Assembly: GCA_002722295.1 (NCBI GenBank)
Contig: PBLF01000002.1
Coordinates: forward strand, 124,001-188,000
Length of the DNA stretch: 64,000 nt
Reading direction: 5' to 3'
Origin: Stappia sp.
GTDB lineage: Bacteria > Pseudomonadota > Alphaproteobacteria > Rhizobiales > Stappiaceae
Below are positions 26,099 to 38,327 of the stretch, one piece after another. The number at the start of each line of letters is the position of its first letter. Position 1 is the stretch's first letter. Made by a program: the position numbers and the translations under genes. The notes under the pieces are model-generated. The model had not been told where the DNA came from. It was given only the letters and a program-made list of their open reading frames with translations, and did not search any database.

Positions 26099-26902
26099 AT
26101 GACACTTTCTCCGGCAGAACTCGAACGCTACGCCCGCCACATCGTGTTGCAGGACGTGGGCGGCCCCGGTCAGCAGAAGCTGAAGGCGGCGCGTGTGCTC
26201 GTCATCGGCGCAGGCGGTCTGGGTGCGCCGGTGCTGCAGTATCTGGCGGCCGCGGGCGTCGGCACGCTGGGTGTCGTCGACGACGACACCGTGTCGCTGT
26301 CCAACCTTCAGCGCCAGGTGATCCATGACACCGACCAGCTCGGCGAACCCAAGGTGGCGAGCGCCGCGGAGGCCATTGCCCGGCTCAACCCGCATGTGAA
26401 GGTGGAACCGCACCCGCGCCGGATCGAGCCCATGAACGCCATGGCGCTGGTGTCCGCCTACGACCTTGTCATCGACGGATCCGACAATTTCGACACCCGG
26501 TATCTTGTCTCCGATGCCTGTTTCTTCGCGAAAAAACCGCTCGTGACCGGCGCCGTGGGGCGTTTCGACGGCTCCTTGACGCTGCTGAAGCCTTACGAGA
26601 GCGCCCAGGACGGAACGCCGAACCCGACCTATCGCTGCCTGTTCCCCGAGAAACCGGCGCCCGGCGCCCTGCCCACCTGCGCGGAGGCGGGCGTGCTCGG
26701 CGCGCTGACCGGCATCGTGGGGACGCTGCAGGCCATGGAGGCGATCAAGGAGATCGTCGGTTTCGGCGAGGGACTTCTTGGCCGGCTCCTTCTCGTGGAC
26801 ACGCGCGGAATGCGCTTCGAGACGATCCGCTACCGCTGGTCCGCAAGGAACCCGCTGAACGGCGAGACGCCGAAGCGCTATGAGGAGGTCGTGGGGCAAT
26901 GA
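26099..26902 (+). CDS. moeB: MoeB/ThiF-family adenylyltransferase
   Basis: A 267-residue E1-like enzyme that adenylates the C-terminal Gly-Gly of a small sulfur carrier (MoaD or ThiS). It has the nucleotide-binding GAGGLGAPVLQYLAAAGVG, the SNLQRQVIHD segment, and DGSDNFDTRYLVSDAC. The paired CxxC zinc motifs of E. coli MoeB are absent; only single cysteines (YRCLFP, PTCAEAG) remain. Which carrier it serves, molybdopterin or thiamine, is therefore open, and the symbol is a family-level choice. It overlaps no neighbour. Confidence 0.82.
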   Translation: MTLSPAELERYARHIVLQDVGGPGQQKLKAARVLVIGAGGLGAPVLQYLAAAGVGTLGVVDDDTVSLSNLQRQVIHDTDQLGEPKVASAAEAIARLNPHVKVEPHPRRIEPMNAMALVSAYDLVIDGSDNFDTRYLVSDACFFAKKPLVTGAVGRFDGSLTLLKPYESAQDGTPNPTYRCLFPEKPAPGALPTCAEAGVLGALTGIVGTLQAMEAIKEIVGFGEGLLGRLLLVDTRGMRFETIRYRWSARNPLNGETPKRYEEVVGQ

Positions 26903-26918
26903 GGCGGAGCATCGGCGG

Positions 26919-27665
26919 ATGCCGGTAGGCACGTTCCTGCGACGCCGCGCGGTCGAACCGCTGCCCGAGGCGCTGAGCGTCACGGTCAACGGCGCCCCGT
27001 GCCGGATTGTCCTGCGGCGCAATCCGCGCGCCGGCCGCTATATCCTGCGTCTTCCGCCCGGCGGGGATCCGGTGCTCACGGTTCCCGCGAAGGGCACGCT
27101 GGCCACCGCCGAACGGTTCGCCCGCGACCAGGCGGGATGGCTCGCGGCGCAGCTTGCCCGCCGGTCGGATCCGGTTGCCTTCGAAGAGGGCGGTGTGATC
27201 CCGTTTCGCGGTGTGGAGCATGTGATCGCGACGACGGGCCGCTTGCGCGGGCTCGTGCAGGCGGGCGATGGCGACGACGGGCCGGAACTGCGCGTGCCGG
27301 GCGCGCCCGAACACCTTGCAAGACGCCTTACCGATTTCCTGCGTGGAGAGGCCCGCCGCGACCTCGAGGACGCCGTTGCCCGCCATGCGGAGGCACTGGG
27401 CAGGATGCCGTCGGGCATCACCCTGCGCGACACGCGCAGCCGCTGGGGCTCGTGTTCCTCGACCGGCAGGCTGAACTTCTCCTGGCGGCTTGTGCTTGCG
27501 CCGCCTGCAATCCTCGATTACGTCGCAGCACACGAGGTTGCCCATCTCGCGGAAATGAACCACGGTCCCCGCTTCTGGGCCGTGTGCCGCCGGCTTGCGC
27601 CCCATACGGAAGAGGCCCGGGCCTGGCTGCGCCGCGAGGGTGGGCGCCTGCATCTCTACGGGTGA
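26919..27665 (+). CDS. YgjP-like M48-type metallopeptidase
   Basis: A 248-residue soluble protein of the YgjP/SprT-like family. The zinc site is HEVAHLAEMNHGPRFW (HExxH with a downstream His), preceded by the typical TRSRWGSCSSTGRLNFSWRL segment. Members are often found near restriction loci or housekeeping genes and their substrates are unknown. The start at 26919 follows GGAG by nine bases and lies 16 bases after the upstream stop, so it is probably cotranscribed with hrcA and moeB. Confidence 0.8.
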   Translation: MPVGTFLRRRAVEPLPEALSVTVNGAPCRIVLRRNPRAGRYILRLPPGGDPVLTVPAKGTLATAERFARDQAGWLAAQLARRSDPVAFEEGGVIPFRGVEHVIATTGRLRGLVQAGDGDDGPELRVPGAPEHLARRLTDFLRGEARRDLEDAVARHAEALGRMPSGITLRDTRSRWGSCSSTGRLNFSWRLVLAPPAILDYVAAHEVAHLAEMNHGPRFWAVCRRLAPHTEEARAWLRREGGRLHLYG

Positions 27666-27704
27666 GGCGCTTCGGCCCGCCCGCCGTTCCGGAAGGCCGT
27701 TTCC

Positions 27705-28892
27705 ATGCTGAAGCCCGACACCTGGGCGCTGACCATCCTGCTCGCCTCGCTGACGGCGCTGGGCCCCATTTCGACCGACATGTATCTGCCGGCACTGCCC
27801 GGCATCCTTCGCGATCTCGACACCGGTCACGCCGCCGTCCAGCTTACGCTGTCCATGTTTCTGGTCGGCTTCGCGGTGGGACAGATCTTCTACGGCCCCC
27901 TCGCGGACCGGCTCGGCCGCAAGCCGGTGCTCGCCGCCGGGCTGGGCATCTATGCGGTCGCGAGCCTCGCCTGCACGCTGGCGCCCAGCGTGGAACTGCT
28001 GATCGTGGCCCGCTTCGCGCAAGCTTTCGGCGCTGCCGGGCCGATCGTCCTCGCCCGGGCCGTGGTGCGCGATCTCTATGACGGGCCGCGTGCGGGGCAG
28101 GAGCTTGCCCGCATGGGGTCGATCATGGGGCTGGCACCCGCCGTCGCGCCCTTCTTCGGCGGTCTGATCTCGGCTTCGGGCGGCTGGCGGCTGGTGTTCC
28201 TCGTTTCCTGTGCGGCGGCCGCGGCCATTCTCGTCTCGGTCTGGCGTGGCCTGCCGGAGACGCTGAAGGCCCGCGAGGTCGCGCCTTTTTCCGCGCGCGC
28301 GCTTTTCGGCGATTTCGCCCGCCTTCTGGCCCACCCCGTGTTTCGCGCCTATCTGACGGTGGTCGCGGCGACCTATTGCGGCCTGTTCGCCTTCATTTCG
28401 GGCTCGTCCTTCGTGCTCCAGGACATCTACGGCCTGACACCGTCCGTCTATGGCATCGCCTTCGGCGTCTGCGCCGGGGCCTATGTTCTGGGCACGCTCA
28501 TCGGCCAGCGCGTGGCGCCGCGTTTCGGTGCGGAAGTGACGATCACGCTCGGCACCGGAATGCTCGCCGCCGGTGGTTGCGTCATGGTTCTGGCGCTTCT
28601 TGGCGCGCCGTCCGCGTGGTCGGTGATAGGCCCGATGATGCTCTACATGATCGGCGTCGGCCTGACCCTGCCCCAGGCCCAGGCGGCGGCCATGATGCCG
28701 TTTCCCGAGCGTGCCGGCACGGCGTCGTCGCTGATGGGCATCGGGCAGATGGGGTCGGCCGCGGCCGTGGGTATCGGCGTCAGCGCGACGCTTGGCGGCA
28801 CCGGCGTGTCGCTGGCGCTCATCATCGCCGTGCTTGGCCTTGTCGCAGCGATTTCCTTCCGGGCAAGCCGGGAGGCGCGTCGCGACGACTGA
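27705..28892 (+). CDS. Bcr/CflA-family MFS drug efflux transporter
   Basis: A 395-residue, 12-helix major facilitator transporter. The start region TALGPISTDMYLPALPGI and motif GPLADRLGRKPVL are those of the Bcr/CflA subfamily (drug:proton antiporters for bicyclomycin and similar compounds). The second-half motif ARAVVRDLYDG is also characteristic. It lies 39 bases after the peptidase gene on the same strand and converges with the PBP1A gene. Actual substrates cannot be inferred. Confidence 0.9.
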   Translation: MLKPDTWALTILLASLTALGPISTDMYLPALPGILRDLDTGHAAVQLTLSMFLVGFAVGQIFYGPLADRLGRKPVLAAGLGIYAVASLACTLAPSVELLIVARFAQAFGAAGPIVLARAVVRDLYDGPRAGQELARMGSIMGLAPAVAPFFGGLISASGGWRLVFLVSCAAAAAILVSVWRGLPETLKAREVAPFSARALFGDFARLLAHPVFRAYLTVVAATYCGLFAFISGSSFVLQDIYGLTPSVYGIAFGVCAGAYVLGTLIGQRVAPRFGAEVTITLGTGMLAAGGCVMVLALLGAPSAWSVIGPMMLYMIGVGLTLPQAQAAAMMPFPERAGTASSLMGIGQMGSAAAVGIGVSATLGGTGVSLALIIAVLGLVAAISFRASREARRDD

Positions 28893-28906
28893 GGCGGCCG
28901 CCTGTC

Positions 28907-31135
28907 TCAGCCTCCGAAGATGCGGTTCAGGAGGTCGAGCGGGCTGCCGCCGTCGCCACGCCCCGGCGGCGGCTGGTGGCGGTCCGGATCGCCCTCGGCG
29001 GGAACGTCGCGCATCGGCATGTCGAGCGGATTGCCGTGCGGCTCGGCAACCCTGACCGGGCGATCGGAGACGCCGGGAAGCCCGGCCACGGGCAGGCCCT
29101 GATGGTCTGCCGCCATGACCTCCTTCCAGATGCGGGCCGGCAACGAGCCGCCGGTCGCGCGTTTCGTCGGCGAATCGTCGTCATTGCCGAGCCAGACCGC
29201 CGTGGTCAGCGTTCCCGTGTAGCCGATGAACCAGCCGTCGCGGAAATCCTGGCTGGTGCCAGTCTTTCCGCCCGCGGGACGGTCGGGCAGGTTTGCCTTG
29301 CGCCCGGTGCCGGTGGTCAGCGTCTCGGCCATCATGAAGTTCATGTCGGCAAGGGTCGCGTGGTCGATGACGCGGCCCGGCCCGCCTCCCTGGCGCGCAT
29401 AGAGCACCGTGCCGTCGGCCTTGCGGATCTGGCGGATGACGTGGGGAACGACACCGTAGCCGCCGTTGGAGAAGGGGACGAAGGCCCCCGCGATCTCAAG
29501 CGGCGTGACCTCCGAGGTGCCGAGCGCGATCGACAGGTTCGCCTTGATCGGCGAGGAGATGCCGAGCTTGCGGGCGGTGCGGATGATCGACTTCGGCCCG
29601 ACCTCGTCGGCGAGTTTCGCCGCCACCGTGTTGAGCGACAGCGAGAGGGCCTGGGTGAGCGTCACCGCGCCGCGATAGGACTTGGAGTAGTTCTTCGGCG
29701 CCCATTTGCCGAAGCGCACCGGCTCGTCGACGCGCACCGTGTCGGGCGTCAGCCCCCGTTCGAGCGCGGCGAGATAGACGAACGGCTTGAACGCCGAACC
29801 TGGCTGGCGGTGGGCATTGACGGCCCGGTTGAACTGGCTGGTGCCGTAGTCGCGCCCGCCCACCAGCGCCTTGACCGCGCCGCCGGCGTCGAGCGTCACG
29901 ATCGCGCCCTGGCGCACGCCGAGCTTGGCGCCTTCCTCTTCAAGGGAGCGGCGCAGCGAATCCTCGGCCACGATCTGCATGCCCAGGTCGATGGTCGTGT
30001 CGACGATAATGTCGGAGTCGATGGCGCCCACGTAGCTCGGCAGGAGTTCCATCACCCAGTCCGCGACGTAGTTCTCGCTGGCGCTGGTGTGGTGCGAGAC
30101 GACGTTCATCGGCGCGGCGATGGCATCGCGCGCTTCGGCCTCCGTGATGTAGCCTTCCTCTGCCATGGCGCCCAGGACGAGGGCGGCGCGCTCGGCGGCG
30201 AGATCCGGGTTGCGCGTCGGCGCGTAGCGCGACGGTGCCTTCAGGAGGGCGGCGAGGGTCGCCGCCTCGGCGAGCGAGACCATGCGCGCGGACTTGCCGA
30301 AATAGCGCCGCGCGGCGGCATCGACACCATAGGCGCCCGCCCCGAAGTAGACCCGGTTGAGATAGAGCTCGATGATCTCGTTCTTGGAATAGGTGGCCTC
30401 GAGCCACAGCGCCAGGACCGCTTCCTGCACCTTGCGCCGCAGCGTGCGTTCGGGTTCCAGGAACAGGTTCTTGGCAAGCTGCTGCGTGAGCGTCGAGCCA
30501 CCCTGAACCAGCCGCCCGCTGGTGAGGTTGGTGAGAACGGCGCGTCCCAGGCCGAGCGGGTCGAGCCCGAAGTGGGAGCGGAAGCGCCGGTCCTCGATGG
30601 CGATCACCGCCTGCGGCAGATAGGGCGGGAGCTGTTCGAGCCTCACAGCCTCGCCGCCGGTGTCGCCGCGATTGGCCATCAGCGAGCCGTCGGCGGCGAC
30701 GATGCGCACGTTGGGCGGGCGCTGGGGCACCTTCCATTCGGATGTGGGGGGCAGCCAGGCGGCGTAGTAGGCCAGCACGCCCACGAGGCCGATGCCGCCC
30801 CAGATGCACAGCACGAAGCCCCAGTAGAGCAGCCGGCGCAGACCACCGACGATGCCGCCGCGACGACCGCTTCCCCCGCCGCGCCCGGAGCGTGAACGTC
30901 CCTTGCCTCGCCGGGCCGGGCCGGCCTTGCGGCGGGTGCCCCTGGTCTTGCGTGGTTGCTTGGGCGTGCCTGTCTCGGCCTCGGACTTGCGGCGAGAAGG
31001 CTTGCGCTGCTTCTCGCGCGCCCCGCTGCCCGTCTCCCCGGGACGGTCGGCGCGCGTCAGACGCATGTCCAGCGTCGCGCCGCCCCCGTCGAGGCGCGGC
31101 TCCCGCCGTCCGCCGCTGGACGATCCTCTGGCCAT
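28907..31135 (-). CDS. Class A penicillin-binding protein (PBP1A-like)
   Basis: A 742-residue bifunctional peptidoglycan synthase. After one membrane helix (about 98-125) comes the GT51 glycosyltransferase domain: EDRRFRSHFGLDP, GGSTLTQQLAKN and YSKNEIIELYLNRVYFG. The transpeptidase domain has the SxxK box (GSAFKPF), SLN and GKTGTSQDFRDGWFIGYT. The roughly 95-residue cytoplasmic N-terminus is extremely basic and rich in Arg, Lys, Gly and Ser, far longer than in E. coli PBP1A. The ATG at 31135 has only a modest ribosome binding site. The gene is monocistronic. Confidence 0.92.
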   Translation of the reverse strand: MARGSSSGGRREPRLDGGGATLDMRLTRADRPGETGSGAREKQRKPSRRKSEAETGTPKQPRKTRGTRRKAGPARRGKGRSRSGRGGGSGRRGGIVGGLRRLLYWGFVLCIWGGIGLVGVLAYYAAWLPPTSEWKVPQRPPNVRIVAADGSLMANRGDTGGEAVRLEQLPPYLPQAVIAIEDRRFRSHFGLDPLGLGRAVLTNLTSGRLVQGGSTLTQQLAKNLFLEPERTLRRKVQEAVLALWLEATYSKNEIIELYLNRVYFGAGAYGVDAAARRYFGKSARMVSLAEAATLAALLKAPSRYAPTRNPDLAAERAALVLGAMAEEGYITEAEARDAIAAPMNVVSHHTSASENYVADWVMELLPSYVGAIDSDIIVDTTIDLGMQIVAEDSLRRSLEEEGAKLGVRQGAIVTLDAGGAVKALVGGRDYGTSQFNRAVNAHRQPGSAFKPFVYLAALERGLTPDTVRVDEPVRFGKWAPKNYSKSYRGAVTLTQALSLSLNTVAAKLADEVGPKSIIRTARKLGISSPIKANLSIALGTSEVTPLEIAGAFVPFSNGGYGVVPHVIRQIRKADGTVLYARQGGGPGRVIDHATLADMNFMMAETLTTGTGRKANLPDRPAGGKTGTSQDFRDGWFIGYTGTLTTAVWLGNDDDSPTKRATGGSLPARIWKEVMAADHQGLPVAGLPGVSDRPVRVAEPHGNPLDMPMRDVPAEGDPDRHQPPPGRGDGGSPLDLLNRIFGG

Positions 31136-31364
31136 CGTTTTCGTGTTTCCGGTATTGGTGCGGGCGCGGCCCGCGTTCCCCTTTCGTATCCCCTCCCTCC
31201 AGCCTAAATGCGGCAATTTAAGGGGGGGTTAAGCATGAGCGGGCGGAGCCGATGCCCCCGTCCACCGGCGTGCGCTTTACACCGTGGAGCGTGGCGGATA
31301 CGCCTGAAGAGGACAAACGCACCCGTCGGCCGACCGGTGCGGCATCATGAAAAGGGGAGAGGGC

Positions 31365-31676
31365 ATGGCCAAGGGATACTGGATCGGTCGCGTCGATGTG
31401 ACCGACTTGGAGGGCTACAAGGCTTATGTGGCGGCCAATGCGGAGCCGTTTCGCGCCTATGGCGCGCGTTTCCTCGTGCGTGGCGGGGACTTCGAGTGCA
31501 TGGAAGGCGCCGCGCGTGCCCGCAACGTTGTGATCGAGTTCGACAGCTACGAACAGGCCCTCGCCTGCTACAGGTCGGATGGCTACAAGCACGCCAAGTC
31601 GCTTCGGGAGCATGCCTCGGTCGCCGACATCATCGTCATCCAGGGCTACGACGGGCCGCAGCCCGGTGACGCCTGA
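31365..31676 (+). CDS. DUF1330 protein
   Basis: A 103-residue alpha/beta-barrel (ferredoxin-like fold) protein of the DUF1330 family: AKGYWIGRVDVTDLEGYKAY, VVIEFDSYEQALACYRS and GYKHAKSLR are the family pattern. Members are small, probably dimeric, cytoplasmic proteins without a defined reaction. ATG 31365 is preceded by GGGAGAGGG. It stands alone between the divergent PBP1A gene and the convergent olsB gene. Confidence 0.85.
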   Translation: MAKGYWIGRVDVTDLEGYKAYVAANAEPFRAYGARFLVRGGDFECMEGAARARNVVIEFDSYEQALACYRSDGYKHAKSLREHASVADIIVIQGYDGPQPGDA

Positions 31677-31712
31677 CCGCCGGCAAGGCCCGCGCGCCGT
31701 GCGAACATGAAA

Positions 31713-31742
31713 ACGCCCGGGTCGCGTGAGCGGCCCGGGCGT
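31713..31742. terminator. Bidirectional terminator between DUF1330 and olsB
   Basis: ACGCCCGGG (31713-31721) pairs with CCCGGGCGT (31734-31742), with A residues before and GTTT after. It sits between two convergent genes and could serve both. Confidence 0.6.
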
Positions 31743-31764
31743 GTTTCGTTCCGGCGCGGTGGTG

Positions 31765-32724
31765 CTACTGGTTCGCGTAGCGGCCCGCGTCGGCGCCATA
31801 GTGGTTGACGTAACGGCTGTTGAGGGCTTCCACCGGCATCACGATCAGCACGTCCGTGGTGCCGAACTGATGGTCCACCACGGCACCGTCGCCGATATAG
31901 GCGCCAAGCCTCAGGTATCCCTTCACGAGCGGCGGCAACTCGCGCAGGGCCTGGCGCTCGGTCACCTCGCCGCGCGGCATGCGGTTCATCTCCACGTAGC
32001 GCTCGGGCAGGGCGCGCACGCGCCAGTCTTCCGGCGCGCGGGCGTTGTGATGCAGGAAGGAAAGCTGCGAGGCCATGCGGTCCGGGTCCGTGCCCTCGAT
32101 GGACGCGCAGCCGACCATGACGTCGATGCGGTGCATGAGCACATAGGCCCAGATGCCGTGCCACAGCAGTTCCACCGTACGCTTGGTGCGGTAGGGCTTG
32201 AGGACGCAGGAGCGTCCGAGCTCGAGGAACTGAAGGCGGGGATGGGCGTCGACCAGCGACTGGATCTCGAACTCGCTCGAGGTGTAGAAGCCGCCGTGCC
32301 GTTCGGCGACGTCCTGGCGCAACAGGCGGTAGGTTCCGACGATGCGCGGCTTGCGGCGGCCGAGCGCGTTGCGCTGCGGCGTCTCGTGGTCGAGAACCAG
32401 GAGATGATCGCAGATCGCGTCATAGGCGTCGATGTCGCGGCGCGTGGCCTGGGTCTCGGCGTCGGCGATCGCGGACATTTCCTCGTAGAAGACGTGGTAA
32501 CGCAGCTCCTGCGCCTTGCGTACTTCCTTGGGCGTGCGCGCCAGACGCACTTCCAGCGGCCCGATGCGGCCAAGGCTTGGCGTGTTGCGACCGGCCGGCA
32601 GGGTGCCGGGAAGCGGCAACCAAGCCGGCTTCAGGCCGGAGGCCGGCACGAACTTGCGGACCAGGTTGCGCGGTGACAGGCGGCCTGCCTTCGCGCGATG
32701 TTCGTTGCTGTCCAGTCGTTCCAT
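31765..32724 (-). CDS. olsB: OlsB-like ornithine lipid N-acyltransferase (GNAT fold)
   Basis: A 319-residue acyl-homoserine-lactone-synthase/GNAT-like enzyme. OlsB transfers a 3-hydroxyacyl group from ACP to ornithine, the first step of phosphorus-free ornithine lipids. Characteristic segments are AQELRYHVFYEEM, GTYRLLRQ, FLELGRSCVLKPYR, GCASIEGTD and LRELPPLVKGYLRLGAYIGDGA, all typical of the OlsB/hemolysin-like family. The partner OlsA is not in this window. A good promoter lies about 50 bases upstream; no Pho box was recognised. Confidence 0.85.
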   Translation of the reverse strand: MERLDSNEHRAKAGRLSPRNLVRKFVPASGLKPAWLPLPGTLPAGRNTPSLGRIGPLEVRLARTPKEVRKAQELRYHVFYEEMSAIADAETQATRRDIDAYDAICDHLLVLDHETPQRNALGRRKPRIVGTYRLLRQDVAERHGGFYTSSEFEIQSLVDAHPRLQFLELGRSCVLKPYRTKRTVELLWHGIWAYVLMHRIDVMVGCASIEGTDPDRMASQLSFLHHNARAPEDWRVRALPERYVEMNRMPRGEVTERQALRELPPLVKGYLRLGAYIGDGAVVDHQFGTTDVLIVMPVEALNSRYVNHYGADAGRYANQ

Positions 32725-32780
32725 CGTCCCGACGCCCTTTTCTCGTTTCCCCCGCCGGACGTATTCGACGTCCCGCGCGC

Positions 32781-32809
32781 ATTATATAGTGGCTCGTGCG
32801 ATCGTAACA
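32781..32809 (-). promoter_or_regulatory. Predicted olsB promoter
   Basis: On the minus strand TGTTAC (32804-32809) and a perfect TATAAT (32781-32786) are separated by 17 bases; the start would be near 32774. The rest of the 333-base gap up to 33057 shows only a short ACTTG-N5-CAAGT repeat and no gene. Confidence 0.55.
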
Positions 32810-33057
32810 CACCCGTAGAAGTCGCAGCCGCCTCACAACCCGCCTGACGCGAAGGTGAAACAGGTCCGGCAAACGGCCTCGCGGGGCCCTCCGCCCGGAT
32901 CGTTAGCCGTGACTTGAACCACAAGTCTCCGACACTTCCATGACAAAAGGCTGGCAGGGGCGGATGGACACCAGCACGCAAGCGCTGGCGTATGCCCGGA
33001 ACGGTGCCGGTGCGGATGGCTAGGGAAACTTTCGAGAGCCCGTGTCGCGGCGGAAGG

Positions 33058-35406
<2,349 letters not shown>

Positions 35407-35541
35407 CGGAACTCCTTGGCGGCAAATCGTCCGACGGGGCGGCGCGAGCGCCACCCTTCATCGACGAAGTGTCGCAGGGAGACCTTGAAAAAACGTTGCC
35501 TTTCCGGCGCGCCGCCAAGCGCGGCACGCCGGTCGCCCGCA

Positions 35542-36564
<1,023 letters not shown>

Positions 36565-36635
36565 GAGGGATCTCCGTTGTTCCCTCATTTAGGAAACCCG
36601 CACAGGGGCGCCAAGGGCGGGGGCCGGAATCGCGT

Positions 36636-38165
36636 TCAGGCGGGACTGCGCTCCAGGGCCGCGCCGCGATAGGACAGGGCCTCTGCGAGATGCACCCGCG
36701 AAACGTTTTCCGCAGCGTCCAGATCGGCGAGCGTGCGGGCGACCTTGAGGACCCGATGATAGCCGCGCGCCGACAGGTGCAGCCGCTCCGCAGCCCCCTG
36801 CAGCAGGTCGAGGCCGGCCGCATCCGGCCGGGCCACCTCCTCGATGAGGCGGCTGTCGGCCTGCGCATTGGTGCGTGCCGCCGCCCCGAGCGCGGCATAG
36901 CGGCTTGCCTGGAGCCGGCGTGCGGCGGACACGCGGGCGGCGACCGTCGCCGAGCTTTCTCCCGTGCCGCTACCGCCCATGAGATCGGCCGCCGAGACCG
37001 CCGGCACCTCGATGCGCAGGTCGATGCGATCGAGCAGCGGGCCGGAGAGGCGGGCCTGATACTCGCTGGCGCAGCGTTCGCCCCGCCGGCACACGTGGCC
37101 GGGCTCGCCCGCGTGTCCGCAGCGGCACGGGTTCATCGCCGCGATGAGCTGGACCCGCGAGGGATAGCTGGTTCGGTGGTTCGCCCGGACGATCACCGTC
37201 TCGCCGCTTTCGAGCGGCTGGCGCAACCCGTCGAGCACCTGCGGCTGGAACTCGGGCAACTCGTCGAGAAAGAGAATGCCGTTGTGGGCGAGCGATACCT
37301 CGCCGGGCCGGGCCTTGATGCCACCGCCCACCAGTGCCGCCATGGAGGCCGAATGATGCGGCGCGCGGAACGGTCGGCGGTCCGACAGCCTGCCGTCGGC
37401 CAGTTCCCCTGCGATCGAGGCGACCATCGACACCTCGAGAAGCTCCTTCGGCGACAGCGGCGGCAGGATGGAGGGAAGCCGGCTTGCAAGCATCGACTTG
37501 CCGGCTCCCGGAGGGCCGATCATGAGCAGGTTGTGCCCGCCGGCCGCCGCGATCTCCAGCGCCCGCTTGGCGGTTTCCTGGCCGCGCACCTCGGCGAGAT
37601 CGGGAAGGGCTCCCGGAGCGCCGCCAAGCCTTGGCGCGGGCCGCGACAGCATCTGTGTTCCCTTGAAGTGATTCGCGAGCTGGATCAGGGAGCCGGGGGC
37701 GATGAGCGCCATGTCCGGATCGGCCCATGCGGCTTCCGCGCCGCAGGCGGCCGGACAGATCAGGCCCTTGCCGAGAGCGTTGGCGCCGATGGCCGCCGGC
37801 AGCACGCCCGCGACCGGCGATACCGTGCCGTCGAGCGCGAGTTCGCCGAGCACCACGTAGCCTTCGAGGTCGGCGGAGGGAAGCGCGCCCATCGCGGCCA
37901 TGAGCGCCAGCGCGATGGGCAGGTCGAAGTGGGAGCCTTCCTTGGGAAGATCCGCGGGCGCGAGATTGACGGTGACGCGTTTCGCGGGAAGCGCCAGGCC
38001 CGAGGCGAGAAGGGCGGCGCGCACGCGCTCGCGGCTCTCGCCCACCGCCTTGTCCGGCAGGCCGACGATGGTGAAGGCGACCTGTCCCGGACCGATCTGT
38101 ACCTGGACGTCGACGGGCTTGGCCTCGATCCCCTGGAAGGCGACCGTCGTCACCCGTGACACCAT
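36636..38165 (-). CDS. comM: YifB/ComM-family AAA+ ATPase (Mg-chelatase-like)
   Basis: A 509-residue protein with the ChlI-like N-terminal domain (IVGLPDKAVGESRERVRAAL, PADLPKEGSHFDLPIAL), Walker A GPPGAGKS, Walker B ILFLDELPEF and a zinc ribbon (NPCRCGHAG...CRRG...C). In naturally competent bacteria ComM is a helicase that promotes branch migration during transformation; homologues are common in non-competent species. It is monocistronic, with a perfect 8-bp inverted repeat upstream. Confidence 0.93.
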   Translation of the reverse strand: MVSRVTTVAFQGIEAKPVDVQVQIGPGQVAFTIVGLPDKAVGESRERVRAALLASGLALPAKRVTVNLAPADLPKEGSHFDLPIALALMAAMGALPSADLEGYVVLGELALDGTVSPVAGVLPAAIGANALGKGLICPAACGAEAAWADPDMALIAPGSLIQLANHFKGTQMLSRPAPRLGGAPGALPDLAEVRGQETAKRALEIAAAGGHNLLMIGPPGAGKSMLASRLPSILPPLSPKELLEVSMVASIAGELADGRLSDRRPFRAPHHSASMAALVGGGIKARPGEVSLAHNGILFLDELPEFQPQVLDGLRQPLESGETVIVRANHRTSYPSRVQLIAAMNPCRCGHAGEPGHVCRRGERCASEYQARLSGPLLDRIDLRIEVPAVSAADLMGGSGTGESSATVAARVSAARRLQASRYAALGAAARTNAQADSRLIEEVARPDAAGLDLLQGAAERLHLSARGYHRVLKVARTLADLDAAENVSRVHLAEALSYRGAALERSPA

Positions 38166-38226
38166 CCCCCGCCCTCCGGATCCGCCAGGCCCCGAGGGGC
38201 GGCACGCGCAATGACTGCACTGTCAA

Positions 38227-38261
38227 TGCCTGCAACCTAGCGCAAGCATGGCGTGCAGGCA
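38227..38261. repeat. Inverted repeat upstream of comM
   Basis: TGCCTGCA (38227-38234) and TGCAGGCA (38254-38261) form a perfect 8-bp inverted repeat 19 bases apart, in the gap between the gshB stop and the comM start. It could be a terminator stem without T-tract or a protein site. Confidence 0.35.
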
Positions 38262-38327
38262 ACCGGAGGGGGAGGGCCCGGTCGCGTCTCGCGGTGTGCG
38301 TGCCGCCTCGCCGTGCGGCGGCAGGCG

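Noticed and set aside
28376-30895. 839-residue rightward frame antisense to PBP1A
   Set aside because: The leftward strand encodes all class A PBP motifs; the antisense frame has low complexity and no domain.
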